From contig JACTAT010000006.1 in the NCBI GenBank assembly GCA_014526335.1, forward strand, positions 4,657,202 to 4,721,201: a DNA stretch of 64,000 nucleotides. Direction: 5' to 3'. Under the pieces are notes generated by a model. That model was given only the letters and a program-made list of their open reading frames with translations. It was not told the origin of the DNA and did not search any database. This document shows, one piece after another, positions 27,701-37,600 of this stretch. The position numbers and the translations under genes are program-made. How positions within the stretch are numbered: the stretch's first letter is position 1; each line of letters begins with the position of its first letter. The DNA comes from Chrysaora quinquecirrha. Taxonomy: Eukaryota; Cnidaria; Scyphozoa; Semaeostomeae; Pelagiidae.

Positions 27701-28976
27701 TTGAAACTCTGCCTTAGCCACTAGTTTTGATTTGCTTCAGATGTTTATACTCTGAGGATCTCTTTGAGGATATCTTTTAAGTATCTCCAAAAATGTTTCC
27801 ATTTTGTCTCGGAATTTAGGTATAAAGTTGTTCAGCTGGAATTCTTAAGAGTTAAACTACAAAATTAATGTAATACAATTTGAGCAGGTATTTTTGGAAT
27901 CAAACAAGCACTGACTGACTGATTTTGAATTTCCTTTTTGACTATCTGGTTGCAGTAAGAGCATTGAGAACCTGAGCATGGATGCAAAAGCCATAAGAGC
28001 AACAAAGCTGGGGAAAACCAGTAAGACATAAACAATATTTGTATACAATCACTTACAAGTTAGGATTCAAAACATGTGATCTTGGAGTTCTGACAAGTTC
28101 CGTAATCTTGACTTTCACAGGGAGACCAGGTATGAATATGTCAATATTCTCTCTATCTGGGTGATAGATTGAATTCACGTGGATCTTGGTGCCACATTCT
28201 CCATTACAGACCCCTTCTGCAAAATCATTAACAAACATTACATAGAAATACTTATAAAGGTACAGACACTTTGTTTGATGAGTGAAATTCTACAATGAAT
28301 ACCCAGCACACAGCCCTTGAAAGACTGACTTCCTGAGAGTGACAGAAAGAGTGACAATAGTAGTGTTGCTCAGTGGTCAGGGACTTTAGTTGATGTTTCA
28401 AGATGGCTATAGATTTGGACCTTGCAAGGCTGGATTTTCAGAAGTCATCACACAGAGACTGGAGAAATTTTTAAAATGTATGGGGGACAGAAAATAGAAA
28501 CATCAAAGGGGTTAGGAGGCAAAGCTTTAAGGAAAATTTTTCCAGACCATGCCCTAAATTTTGGTACCAGATCACTTGAACAACTTGCCTAAATTTTGAT
28601 AACAGATCCATTGAACAACTTGCATCTTGCAACTTGAAGCAATGATTGCAGTGAAGATTTATAGTCAAGGTCACTTCTGCTTAGTTTTTCAGAAAACCAT
28701 GTTGAACCAAATCCCATATGAGTTTTTAAATCTAAGGCAATTGATGCAAAACAAGAAACTTAAAATTATCTTACCACAATGAAGATCATCATGATCAAGT
28801 GCATCAACTGAGGATACACTAGAGATGTCAGATTGTCCATCAGCAGAGTTTGTTAATGATCCATATCCAGTCTTTGAGGTCTTCACATTTAAAAGGACAT
28901 CTTTGGCATTAGCTTCTTGGTGAACATCATTTCCATTTACAGCTAATTCTTGATCTGTTCCACCATCACTGTCCAT
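9959..28976 (-). CDS. PLD1/2-like: Phospholipase D1/2 (PX-PH-HKD phosphatidylcholine hydrolase), complete, 25 exons
   Basis: Hydrolyses phosphatidylcholine to phosphatidic acid and choline at membranes. Coding exons, all GT-AG and phase-consistent: 28976-28775, 28216-28057, 27296-26961, 26055-25960, 25107-25069, 24381-24268, 23778-23740, 23330-23220, 22618-22535, 21247-21052, 20861-20762, 20255-20167, 18546-18229, 17563-17450, 16896-16789, 16350-16262, 15610-15555, 14757-14647, 14538-14471, 14259-14190, 13049-12976, 11961-11821, 11663-11616, 10911-10852, 10123-9959. Total 2988 bases, 995 residues. PX domain at about 70-225, PH at about 240-350. HKD1 is HHEKVVCID (H478, K480, D485) and HKD2 is [10 protein letters not shown] (H818, K820, D825), followed by [17 protein letters not shown]. 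The C-terminus ends ...PISVFT, like the conserved end of animal PLDs. The loop between the HKD halves is short (about 45 residues before GKDYCNP), more PLD2-like than the long-loop PLD1. The start ATG has A at -3; a 5' UTR exon is likely upstream but unresolved. Confidence 0.96.
10230..10830. repeat. Degenerate tandem repeat, CCCTCCACATTACTGA-type
   Basis: Many imperfect copies of a motif combining CCTCCACATTACT with GATATCCCTC or GATAGCC occur at roughly 30-60-base spacing. They fill most of the intron between the last two phospholipase D exons. No coding potential is supported. Confidence 0.6.
12025..12945 (+). repeat. Tandem tRNA-derived SINE-like units
   Basis: Units of about 200 bases repeat at least twice, with partial copies at both ends. 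Each holds TAGCTCAATGG or a near copy (A-box-like), then GGTTCGATTCCC (perfect B box) about 50 bases on, then a tail with CTATCCTAGTGTCTGCAATT and GGAGGAGAGCCTTAGGCTG. It lies in a phospholipase D intron, antisense to the gene, ending about 30 bases from the donor at 12976. A different inverted-repeat element (12131-12382) interrupts the first copy. It is not a functional tRNA: the acceptor stem and anticodon arm are not recognisable. Confidence 0.7.
12131..12382. mobile_element. MITE-like insertion inside the SINE cluster
   Basis: The left end GACCAGTTTCCACAACGCTG and the right end CAGCTGTGTGGAAAACCGGC are imperfect inverted copies about 250 bases apart. Inside lies a small hairpin (TCTCTCGCAAGAGAGA). 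SINE sequence resumes on both sides. Confidence 0.5.
13840..14160. repeat. Interspersed repeat with ACGGCAGTAGCACGACGTCTG-type motifs
   Basis: GC-richer than its surroundings, with internal repeats of GCACGGCAGT and TTCAGACGT. Related motifs (GTGCTGTACTACCACCGTGCC, CACGACATCTGA) occur at about 19590-19765, suggesting a shared element family. The open frames here belong to the repeat rather than to a gene. Confidence 0.35.
14190..14259 (-). CDS. PLD1/2-like: Phospholipase D exon 20 (second HKD motif)
   Basis: It encodes [20 protein letters not shown] and IGS. The complete H-x-K-x4-D motif pairs with the exon-11 motif to form the bilobed active site. The next exon (13049-12976) continues [15 protein letters not shown]. 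The donor TCAG/gtaaaa lies at 14190. Confidence 0.95.
14825..14928. mobile_element. Short foldback MITE, 104 bases
   Basis: TAAGACCAATACGGGGACC at the left end and GGTCACCGTATTGGTCTTA at the right end pair over about 28 bases with one mismatch. The loop holds a TTACATTACACCTACACC stretch. It lies in a phospholipase D intron. Confidence 0.7.
17875..18031. mobile_element. Long hairpin (foldback) element, about 157 bases
   Basis: Left arm AACATTGGCCGAGATATGAC... and right arm ...GGCCATATCTCAGCCAATATT pair along about 70 bases with few mismatches. The centre is a second hairpin built on CCCGGTTC/GAACCAGGG. It lies in the intron between phospholipase D exons 13 and 14. It has no TIR-transposon coding content. 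Confidence 0.7.
20339..20601. mobile_element. MITE-like element, GGCCAAACGATCAAAC family, copy 2
   Basis: Starts TTAGGCCCTTGGCAAACGATC and ends with ATGTTTGATCGTTCAGTTATGGCCTTAG. Contains the inner pair GTTAGGCCACATCAC and CGTGGCCAAACGGTC. It sits in the intron between phospholipase D exons 11 and 12. Confidence 0.65.
20762..20861 (-). CDS. PLD1/2-like: Phospholipase D exon 11 (first HKD motif)
   Basis: It encodes [20 protein letters not shown] followed by [14 protein letters not shown]. His, Lys and Asp of HxKxxxxD are all present; in the family the His is the nucleophile or general acid. The exon enters in phase 0 (after ...SNIK) and leaves in phase 1, continuing as [10 protein letters not shown]. 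Open frames that overlap it in other phases are shadows. Confidence 0.95.
21355..21925. repeat. TTAG tetranucleotide microsatellite, about 570 bases
   Basis: A long degenerate (TTAG)n tract with variants CTAG, TTAA and AAGCATAGCTTGTAAG. The segment TAAGCATAGCTTGTAAG recurs three times at about 200-base spacing, so the tract also has a higher-order period. It lies in the phospholipase D intron between exons 9 and 10. Confidence 0.9.
22099..22367. mobile_element. MITE-like element, GGCCAAACGATCAAAC family, copy 3
   Basis: Starts TTAGGTCTTGGCGAAACGGTC and ends AATGTTTGATTGTTTGGCCAGG. Inner motifs TTTGGCCACATCGC and GATATCGCCAAACAATC match those of copies 1 and 2. It is in a phospholipase D intron. 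Confidence 0.65.
24783..25012. mobile_element. MITE-like element, GGCCAAACGATCAAAC family, copy 4 (eroded)
   Basis: Starts TAGGCCCTGACCAAACGATG. The right end, GGCCAAATGATCAGACAAGGC, reads in the same sense as the left end rather than inverted, so this copy seems rearranged or truncated. It ends about 60 bases below phospholipase D exon 5. Confidence 0.5.
25317..25935 (-). repeat. Tandem tRNA-derived SINE-like units, second cluster
   Basis: The same family as at 12025-12945 but in the opposite orientation. The minus strand reads TTTAGCTCCGTGG (A-box-like), then CCAGGTTCGAATCCCAC (B box), then tail motifs. Two to three copies of about 240 bases are present. A short piece at about 25865-25935 is turned round relative to the rest and can pair with the 25740-25800 tail. 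The cluster ends about 25 bases from the donor of the exon at 25960-26055 and lies sense to phospholipase D. Confidence 0.7.
26157..26385. mobile_element. Nested inverted-repeat MITE with TTCCGCAAAAGATGGC ends
   Basis: Outer arms: ATAGACGCTTCCGCAAAAGA with TGGCCGCC, against its inverse at 26352-26385. Inner arms: GGGAATTCTGGGAATAATTT at about 26221-26240 against the near-perfect inverse at about 26290-26312. The element thus has two nested stem regions. It lies about 100 bases upstream (sense) of the acceptor of phospholipase D exon 4. Confidence 0.7.
26520..26952. repeat. GAA/GAG purine tract (TTC on the gene's sense strand), about 430 bases
   Basis: Almost uninterrupted purines on the plus strand: a GAT-rich start, long (GAA)n, a (GGA)n island near 26798-26823 and one (GTA)n patch near 26726-26748. 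On the sense strand of phospholipase D this is a pyrimidine tract beginning 8-10 bases after the 5' splice site of exon 3. The long Leu/Phe/Ser frame across it is an artefact of the repeat. Confidence 0.92.
26961..27296 (-). CDS. PLD1/2-like: Phospholipase D exon 3 (core of PX domain)
   Basis: This 336-base exon encodes [20 protein letters not shown] onward, then a basic, proline-containing stretch (LPSFPRRPE), the [14 protein letters not shown] helix and [14 protein letters not shown]. These are typical of the phosphoinositide-binding PX fold of animal PLDs. The acceptor is catag/ATATACG. The donor AACAA/gtaagt is followed within about 15 bases by a long pyrimidine tract (sense strand). Confidence 0.93.
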
Positions 28977-31118
28977 ACTGGACACAGAACTAGAAAATAA
29001 TTTTAAATCATAAAGCACAAAGTAGGTGAAAAACAGTTCTTTTAATGTTACACATATCTCAGCTTACATATTTGAAACAAATTCATTGAAAGAAGTTTGA
29101 AACAAAGATAAAATGCAAAAAGCTTTCTAGATCTTGAACTCAACCACTAATTCACACCATGCATCCTTTTCATCCAGTTTTTGCATCATTGCATACATTT
29201 TGTCCAACTTTTCATGGTTATTTTGCCAAATCCAAACAGGCATTTAGTTTGTCTATCACTTGGTTAATGTACATTAGGGATGCACCCCTTGCTTGTCACA
29301 CCAGTAACTACTATGGTAAGAGAATAACTAATAACAGGTAACATCCCATGGGGCTGTGGGTATATGACTTATGAATGGCAGGGACATGCTACCTGGATAT
29401 AACAAACCGGCCCAATTATAATGTAGACACAGACGCAATATTATGAGTAATAATAAGTAGAATATGACAGTAATGGGACTTTCTAGAGCTTATTATTATT
29501 TGAAATTGTACAAAGAACATCTTCCACCTGATATCAAGACTACTCTGTCTCAGATATAGACCAAAATAAACCTTCTGAGGCAATATGGATGTTGGGGGAA
29601 TCTAAAGTTGGGTGGGGCACTTGACCTGATCTGATATCTTCCTCTAACTTTCTAAGCTATGAGGCCATCTAGATCAAGTCCAATCAAGCAAATTCAACTT
29701 TTCTAAATAACCAAGTAAAAAACCAAAAGTAAGCTTTGCTTAAGCCAATTGCTCTTCAAACGCTTATCACATCATCAATTTGAGAGCATTTTGATAAAAT
29801 CAGACAAGGTAAGAATAGTAAATTTGAAGAGGGTGTTAATTTAAAGAATTGTTGTTAAAATATAGCAAAACGTTTCAGATTTTTTAACGGGATTTTTGTT
29901 TCCAGGGTAACATTTTGACAGGAAGTTAAATAAACTGATACTGTTAAAGTTTAATATTAAGTTGATTTCATTTTCTTTTTACATGCATTTTTCAAGTTCA
30001 ATGCTGAAAAATAGGGTTGGCCGGGTGGCAATAATATCATATCGGTGCATGGGTAGTGTTTAGTGTTTACTTTACCTTATTCTTACTCGCTGGTATTTTA
30101 ACGTCTTCTGGTTACTCCCAGCATGGACATCTTGGGCAAAAAGTGCCAGTTTTACAGGATCCTACAACAAGAAATACAACATTAGTGGGGGTTATTTAGG
30201 GGGGGGGGTACTTTTTCCCTGCTCCCCTGAGAAAAACCCCCTTGTTCTCTGGAGTTTTGTAGGATAATTCTTCAGAATAATAGCAAGCCAAGCAGATTGA
30301 TAGGGAGGATATTACCTGATCCCAGCTTCCCAATGTTCCCTTGCTGCTTTTTTATTTTTTTCGACATGTTTACATCTCGCATGTTCCCTGGAACCCCTTA
30401 GGCGTTAAACCACCCTCATTAGTCATTACATCAACAAACAGCAGAAAAGATTAAGAACTTATTAAATTCTGTTGAGATATTATTACAGTTTAATGTGTGT
30501 TAAACTCTTTGCAAAACGAAGCCGGCTCGCAGACTAAGACACTTTCAAGAGTCTGCTCAGTCAGGCTACACTGCTTTTGCAAAACAGCCCAACCCTTTCC
30601 TTTCTTTATTTAGCCTTGCTTAGGCCAGCAAAGAAAAAAGCTTGTCAGGTGAGTTGTGCAACCTTCACTGAAGCTTTCCTGTCGAACTAATTTAAAATTT
30701 CACAAAATTATACATTAGAATTAACAAAAAACATCTCAACCAACGTTTAAAGTTTTAGAATTTTCATTTGCCGCGAATAATTACCTTTCTTGTACTGTTA
30801 TTTCTTCTCTTTGCAACTCACCCACGGAAATCAAATCAGCGACTGACTGACCCAGAATGCCTCAATAACCCCCGGCAAGACCCAGTGACCCTGACCCTGA
30901 CCCAGGAACAGGGAAAATTAGGGTGTGGTCCCAAAAGGGTTTTCTTCAAGATAGCAAATTCAAAAATAAATCAAATGAATAACCATAAAACGAAATAGAA
31001 TATAATATCGCCCTTATATATCAAATCGGAATAGCGAATCCCTCTAACTATATACACACTTTTTTATAAGAATATTCAATTTTTGCCAAGGCTTGAACTT
31101 TTCCGTTGTTATTCTTAA
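28977..31118. other. Upstream region of phospholipase D
   Basis: Should hold the 5' UTR exon(s) and promoter of phospholipase D, since the coding exon starts at an acceptor (tttctag at 28990-28993) only 13 bases above the ATG. A candidate non-coding exon near 30075-30175 (minus strand) ends at a GTAAGA or GTAAAG donor, but this is weak. A repeat at about 29420-29545 matches 26385-26510. A G run lies near 30200. No other gene is supported. Confidence 0.45.
29420..29545. repeat. Interspersed repeat shared with 26385-26510
   Basis: Both stretches read ATTATG(A/G)GTAATAATAA, ...GACTTTCT(A/G)G, ...TTGAAATTGTA and ...GAACATC in the same order and orientation. They are two diverged copies of one element in and upstream of the phospholipase D gene. 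Confidence 0.55.
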
Positions 31119-31618
31119 NNNNNNNNNNNNNNNNNNNNNNNNNNNNNNNNNNNNNNNNNNNNNNNNNNNNNNNNNNNNNNNNNNNNNNNNNNNNNNNNNN
31201 NNNNNNNNNNNNNNNNNNNNNNNNNNNNNNNNNNNNNNNNNNNNNNNNNNNNNNNNNNNNNNNNNNNNNNNNNNNNNNNNNNNNNNNNNNNNNNNNNNNN
31301 NNNNNNNNNNNNNNNNNNNNNNNNNNNNNNNNNNNNNNNNNNNNNNNNNNNNNNNNNNNNNNNNNNNNNNNNNNNNNNNNNNNNNNNNNNNNNNNNNNNN
31401 NNNNNNNNNNNNNNNNNNNNNNNNNNNNNNNNNNNNNNNNNNNNNNNNNNNNNNNNNNNNNNNNNNNNNNNNNNNNNNNNNNNNNNNNNNNNNNNNNNNN
31501 NNNNNNNNNNNNNNNNNNNNNNNNNNNNNNNNNNNNNNNNNNNNNNNNNNNNNNNNNNNNNNNNNNNNNNNNNNNNNNNNNNNNNNNNNNNNNNNNNNNN
31601 NNNNNNNNNNNNNNNNNN
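31119..31618. other. Assembly gap, exactly 500 N
   Basis: A run of 500 unknown bases, the usual placeholder for a scaffold gap of unknown size. It lies about 75 bases upstream of the first visible exon of the plus-strand gene, so the 5' exon(s) of that gene may be inside or beyond it. Frames running through it are meaningless. Confidence 0.98.
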
Positions 31619-31691
31619 ATTTCAAGCAAAACGTCGCACGTGTAACCACGGCTTGATTCCCTGTAGCTAAACCTAGATTTCTCTATTTCAG

Positions 31692-34600
31692 ATTTCCACT
31701 CTTTTGCTGATCTGAAAGCAAGCGTGAAGCCCAGGCTAAAGATCGCCAACACTGACTGTGATTTTACTGGCGAAAACGATGGTTGCAGCTACAAATACAC
31801 AAAAGAATCAGGCAAATGCACCTTGACGCTTTCTCTTCGACAACTGTTTCCAGGAGTTGATCTCCACACTTTGTCTAAAGGCTTCTTGATCACCGATAAA
31901 CTCAGTCTTGAAGAATTCGCTTTTGATACTTGTGCTGGTGGGTTCGCTGTTTTGTTCAGAACCAAATCTGAAGAGTCTTATGCAGTTGTGCCGTCATATA
32001 TAGTATTAGCAGCAGAAAGTACTTTTAAAATTGGCTGGAAACATGATGATGATGAATTGACATTTAAGAAAATGAAATTAGAAATTACTGGGCTTACGTC
32101 AATCGGTAGGTGGAAAGTATATTATACATTTGTTATCATACATGACTAGTTTCTGACAAAGCCACTTGTAGCTTGTTGTTAAAAACTTTGACATATAAAA
32201 GGTGTTTCAAGTCAATTGGCAATCATTGCGTGCTGTGATGCATTTGTGCTATAACATCCACTATGTTGATTACTACTTTGCTAAACTACATCAAAATTCC
32301 ATTTTGCTGCAACATCCCACACAAAGCCAAACCATACATTATCATACTATATCATGCCAAACTGCATCAAACTATATACCACATACCATACACCATACCT
32401 TCTCATACCGTTCCGCACTTCAATGTTTTGCTAGCTATGGCGGGCTATACAACACAAAACCATTCAAGGCTCTCAAACAATTCCACGCCATACTATACAA
32501 TACCATATGATACCATACCGTACCATACCATGCCATGCCATACCATACCATACCATACCATACCATACCATACCATACCATACCATACCATACCATACCA
32601 TACCATACCATACCATACCATACCATACCATACAATACTATACCATACAATACCATACCATAAAATACCATACCATACCATACCATACCATACCATAAAA
32701 TACCATACCATACCATACCATACCATACCATACCATACATTACTATACCATACCATACCATACAATACTATACCATACAATACCATACCATACAATACCA
32801 TACCATACCATACCATACCATATTATAACCTAACATATCATTACATACTAAACCATTCAATACCATACCAACCATGCCGTACTGTACATTGCCATTCCAT
32901 ACAATTCTGATCGGTATACATACATACATATTCGTACATATTCGTATGAAAATAGAATGGGGGTGAACATGCTGACTGCAAATTCATCTTTTTAACGGAA
33001 AAGCAAAAATTTTGTTTGTAATTGTTTTTAACTAGAATGCAAACAGTTGTTTAGGGCTGGAGCAATGACAAAGGGGGGAGGGGGTAGAATTTCTATGTAC
33101 TCTCCTCTGTACTTACTATAAACTGTAACCAAAAGGGGGTCCGGGCATGCTCTTCCGGAAAGTTTTTCAAAATACCAGCCCTTGTTTGACTTAGATTGGC
33201 ATTTTTTTCATATAAGTTCCAAAAAATTATTAATGCATCGATCGGTCTTTAAATCAGGCATCTCAAATTTGTCCAAGTTTGGACCAACTACTAATCAAAT
33301 TGTTAGGACTGACGTTGCCAATAAGGCAAAATTTTTGGACCGACTGGCAAAATATTGGGGGTGTCACACCCCCACACCCCTTTATGTGCGCTCCTGGCCT
33401 TCGCACCTCTTCAAATGAGATTTCTGCGTGGTTCACTCATCGATTTACTCTTACTTTTCAGTACAAAGTTGATTTAACAGCTCAAGCCATAGAGAATTTG
33501 AAGCGAGAGTTCAGAAATTCCCTTGATAATGTTCGACAGGAGATGAAGAAAGGTAGAGAGACTGCGAGTTCTGTTCAAAGCGATGTGGAGGAGCAGTACA
33601 ATACTCATGTGGGACGCAAGACAGAATATGATAATGAAATCAGTCGAGTTGAAGATGAGATTTTACAAGGGAATCAAAATATAGACCAACAGGTCCTCGA
33701 TATATCGACAAATTGCATTGACAAATGCAGAACTGGTATGTTTTTTATGACTGAATGGTTATATAACTATGATTCCTTAATTGATTAATGTATAATGCAT
33801 AGCGCTTCCATCATTTTGACCAATTTTGTTGAAACCAAGATACCTTACAGCCAATCAAATACGTTAAATTTACCTAACTGACCAATCAGAATGCAACATA
33901 GTTTTAAATTAAGTTCCTTGGCAAGTGTCAATGAGACGCAAGCATTTCAGTAGGGTTTTAAGAGATAGCTCGTTTTTGACTTTGACACAGATATTTTGGT
34001 GCGTTTTGGGGAAATTATTACTTCAATAACAGCGACTAATATTTTTGCAACAATTACTGCATAAGAGGGAAGGAAAGCAAAGACATTGTAAGATTGAATT
34101 CCTAAAGACGTTGAGAAAACGCATGCTACAATTCTTTATGCTTATGGAGCTTCCCTTGGAACCCTGACCATTACTCGAAACCTCGTTTGGCAATTTCAAC
34201 ATAACGACACAAAATATCATACCTATTATTTTAGTGTCTATGCCAGGAGTCGAATGGAAGGATGATTGTTTGTCGCAGCCTGGAGAAACTAAACGTACAA
34301 TGAAATGCATGACATGGAATGAAAATAAAGAAAAAGTAATAAATGTAATCTGCTTGTTGAAATGTGAAGCTACGAAATACAGCGCATCAGGATCTGGCAT
34401 CAGTGACCTTCATAACATTCGTGTAAGTATACTTTTAGTAGATCCAGGTATACGTTAGCTTGAAGTAATGGGTATTCATGTGCTATTAAGATTCTCTATA
34501 AAGTGAAGAACATGGCTTCAATAAAGAATCGGTTACACGGGAACACACTTCTAAGCTCTATCACAAGGCTCTCTAAAGAAATATCTTTTTACTGGAAATT

Positions 34601-37600
34601 CCAAAATGTTTCCTGCTACCCTAATACAATTTCTTATGTTCTCTTGTTCCCCGTTAAAAAGGGATGTTTGCATCTTCCCATTCATGAAAATAAAAATCGG
34701 CAAGTTACCTCGTGCCCATAACACCTTAGGGGCATATAATCGGCAAGTTTCTTTGTTCCTATAACCCTTGGCGGTCCACTCCTTGAGTTTCATCCCTATA
34801 ATATGTTGAAAGGAGCAGACTGTGCATTCTAAGAATGCACGCTCGAGAGAAAGTTTAACCACATAGACCAGTATCTTCAAACGTCACAATACGTCTTCAA
34901 TCTTAGTTAAACATAACATCACTTATGACAAAAAGTGGCAAAGTACCCTATCAATTTTTTTTGCTTCAAAAGCTCCTGTTGAACCGATTCAGAGAAATGA
35001 AGGTCATGTCGCAAAACGAGGAGAGAATGATCGCCGTTCTTGAAGAAGCAAGGAAATTAGCAGCAGATACAAAAACGCTTGTGGAAGAAAGCACAAACTT
35101 TGATAGTGAAATCACAGACCTCCTTGCAAAATCAGACACAGAAAATATGGTAACAGTAAGAAAAGTACTTGTGGAACAGAATATCGAAGAACCATATCCA
35201 CCATGCCTTCCTTTCAATTTAATGTTTGCAATCAACGCTCCAGGACAGAGTTGGCATGAAGGCACTTATGATGTTTGTTTCAATGGGGAGTTCTATAACA
35301 GCCTCGGTGTTAGGATGCTGAGAGTGGCCTATTCACAGATTGACGCAATGTATACAGCATTAGAAGAAGCCGAATTGCGTTATGCTAAACTTAAAGCTAT
35401 TGACAGGAGCCTGCAAAGAGTGATGGATGATATAAAAATGAACAAAGCAGCACCTGTTAAAGGCGGAGAAAAAAGATCAGAGATGGGTGAAATTCTGCTG
35501 GATCCAAAAGAAAGAAGATTGATGAGAATTGCCAAAAGGAAGCTACCTAAGTTCACATCCATGAATGACAAAACTCAAATGGGATTCATCCATTATTCAC
35601 CTTGGGCTGTTGCAAGACGAGCCAGTCCATTCTACGGAATGAATACTGCTACTGTTCGAGGGGTATATAACATGTCAGCACTTGAAGGTAGGTAAAAATT
35701 TCCACGTAATTTCCAAGTCCGTGTGAGTTAGAGTTTTTCTCATCGGTAAATCTGTAAATACGAGGGTAAGTAGATTGCTTCAAAGCCTGATTTCAATAGG
35801 AGATTGTATATAGTGATCCTACGGCTGTCCCATGACTTTATTAGGCGATCATCTCGCCCCGCAATCTTTATAGAAAGTATTTCCAGTGAAATAAGAAATC
35901 TTTAAAGCCCCGGCCAAACGTAGCCAAAATTGCACCCAACATTGGCAAACATTCAGGCTGGGCGAAATGTTGGCAGCATTTGGCCAACTTATTAGATGAG
36001 CCAACATTATGTTGCGAGATGTTGGCTGAAGTTTGATCTGTGTCAAAATTGCACCCAACATTTCAGAATGTTGGCTTCATTTGGCCACCCCTGCCAACAA
36101 ATATTGGCTCCGCACATGCGTAATATGTAAGGCGCGCTTACCTATACATTTCAAGGTACTTTCACGGCCCGTACTACCATTAGTTACATAAATTACATAA
36201 ATATAAACTGAGTTTAATTACTTACATAGCGTACCAATGATTCTTTCTCCATAAAGACATGCACTCTGCAGCTTTGTCTCTAACACCAAATGTTTTTTTC
36301 ACGATTAACGGCCGTTTAATCTTCATCCTTCGACTTTTCACCTTACACCTTTGAAGTTGAAATGAAATGATACATCAAAACTACGTTGTCACAAGGACTG
36401 AGAAGTCCTAGGCTTTTGTGCTGCCTGCTAGAGTATAAGCTTTAAACTAGCAAGCCAGTAAGCAAGCAAGCAAGCAAGCAGGCAAGCAAGCAAACAAACC
36501 AGTAAGCAAGCAAGCAAGCAAGCAGGCAAGCAGGCAAGCAGCAAGCAAGCAAGCAAGCAAGTAAAAAAAGCTAGCTAGCAAGGAAGAAAGCAAGCAGGCA
36601 AGCAAGCAAGCAGGCAAGCAAGCAGGCAAGCAAGAAGGCAAGCAAGCAAGCAAGCAAGAAGGCAAGCAAGCAAGAAAGCAAGTCAGCAAGAAAGCAAGCT
36701 AGCTAGCAAGGAAGAAAGCAAGCCGTTTGTGTTTGTTAGCGCATGCCAAAGGTTCTTGAAGCTGAACAGCTGACTTTGACCTTAAAACTAGTTGTAAAAA
36801 GCTGCTGGAGTTTAGAACAACCATGGTATGAACGCGTATAGAATAAAATACAAGTTAATTGATTCAGTATCTGTTCTGTAATACCAGGTAATTCTGCATG
36901 CAACAAAGTGAGAAAAGTTGTCCAGCAATACAAAGATGTTGCAAGTGGTTTGAGAACTATAAATGAACACTATCAGCGTGGAAAACTGTTTTATGGAAGC
37001 AAGAGAGATTCCCTTCAGAAAGATTTGCAGCAGTCGTATGAATACATTATGGGAAAGAGTAAGTTGCTTTCATCTCCATCTTAATTCGTTTCGTAGGATG
37101 CTCATACTGTAGCGGCCGGCCATTGTTGTTGGTCTTGATTCAATAAGCGGAAACAAAAAGGGTTTCCTCATCAACAGTTGAATGTCGCGGTTCCACGATT
37201 CCATTGGTCACATTGCACCAAACGGGCACCAAGTATACCAGAATTTGAAAGATCAGAAAAATGCGAAATTGTTGCAAATTACGTTTATGGTTTCTAAATT
37301 TCGTAGTCTGACTTTATACCAGCATTACTAATTAATGAATGTTATAAAATAACCTTTCTGCATGTATCCGTTTTCTGTCTCGAAAACTTTTTATATAACA
37401 GACGAAGTAATGGTGCTAAAGTTTTTAGAAGAAAGTGGTGCCTATATTAAAAACCAACCACAGAAATACAAATACAAACGAAAACATATTTGCCCATATC
37501 AGTCAAACAGAGCAATAATGGCCTTGTCGGTTAGAAATTTTAGCCACGACAGTAATATATTTTCCTTTATTAAAGTCTGAAATGATTCTCTTTAAAAATT

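Noticed and set aside
30768..30998. Plus-strand frame with a signal-peptide-like start, considered as the missing first exon of the plus-strand gene
   Set aside because: It begins with TTG, has no in-frame ATG, and no donor compatible with the 31692 acceptor was convincing.
31044..31752. Frames of 180-230 codons crossing 31119-31618
   Set aside because: They run through 500 N and have no information.
32263..32910. Long Tyr-His-Thr-Ile-Pro and Met-Val-Trp-Tyr-Gly frames on both strands
   Set aside because: All are translations of the (TACCA)n microsatellite; a 5-base repeat stays open in several frames.
36447..36689. Cys/Leu/Ala-rich reverse frame
   Set aside because: Translation of the (AAGC)n tract.
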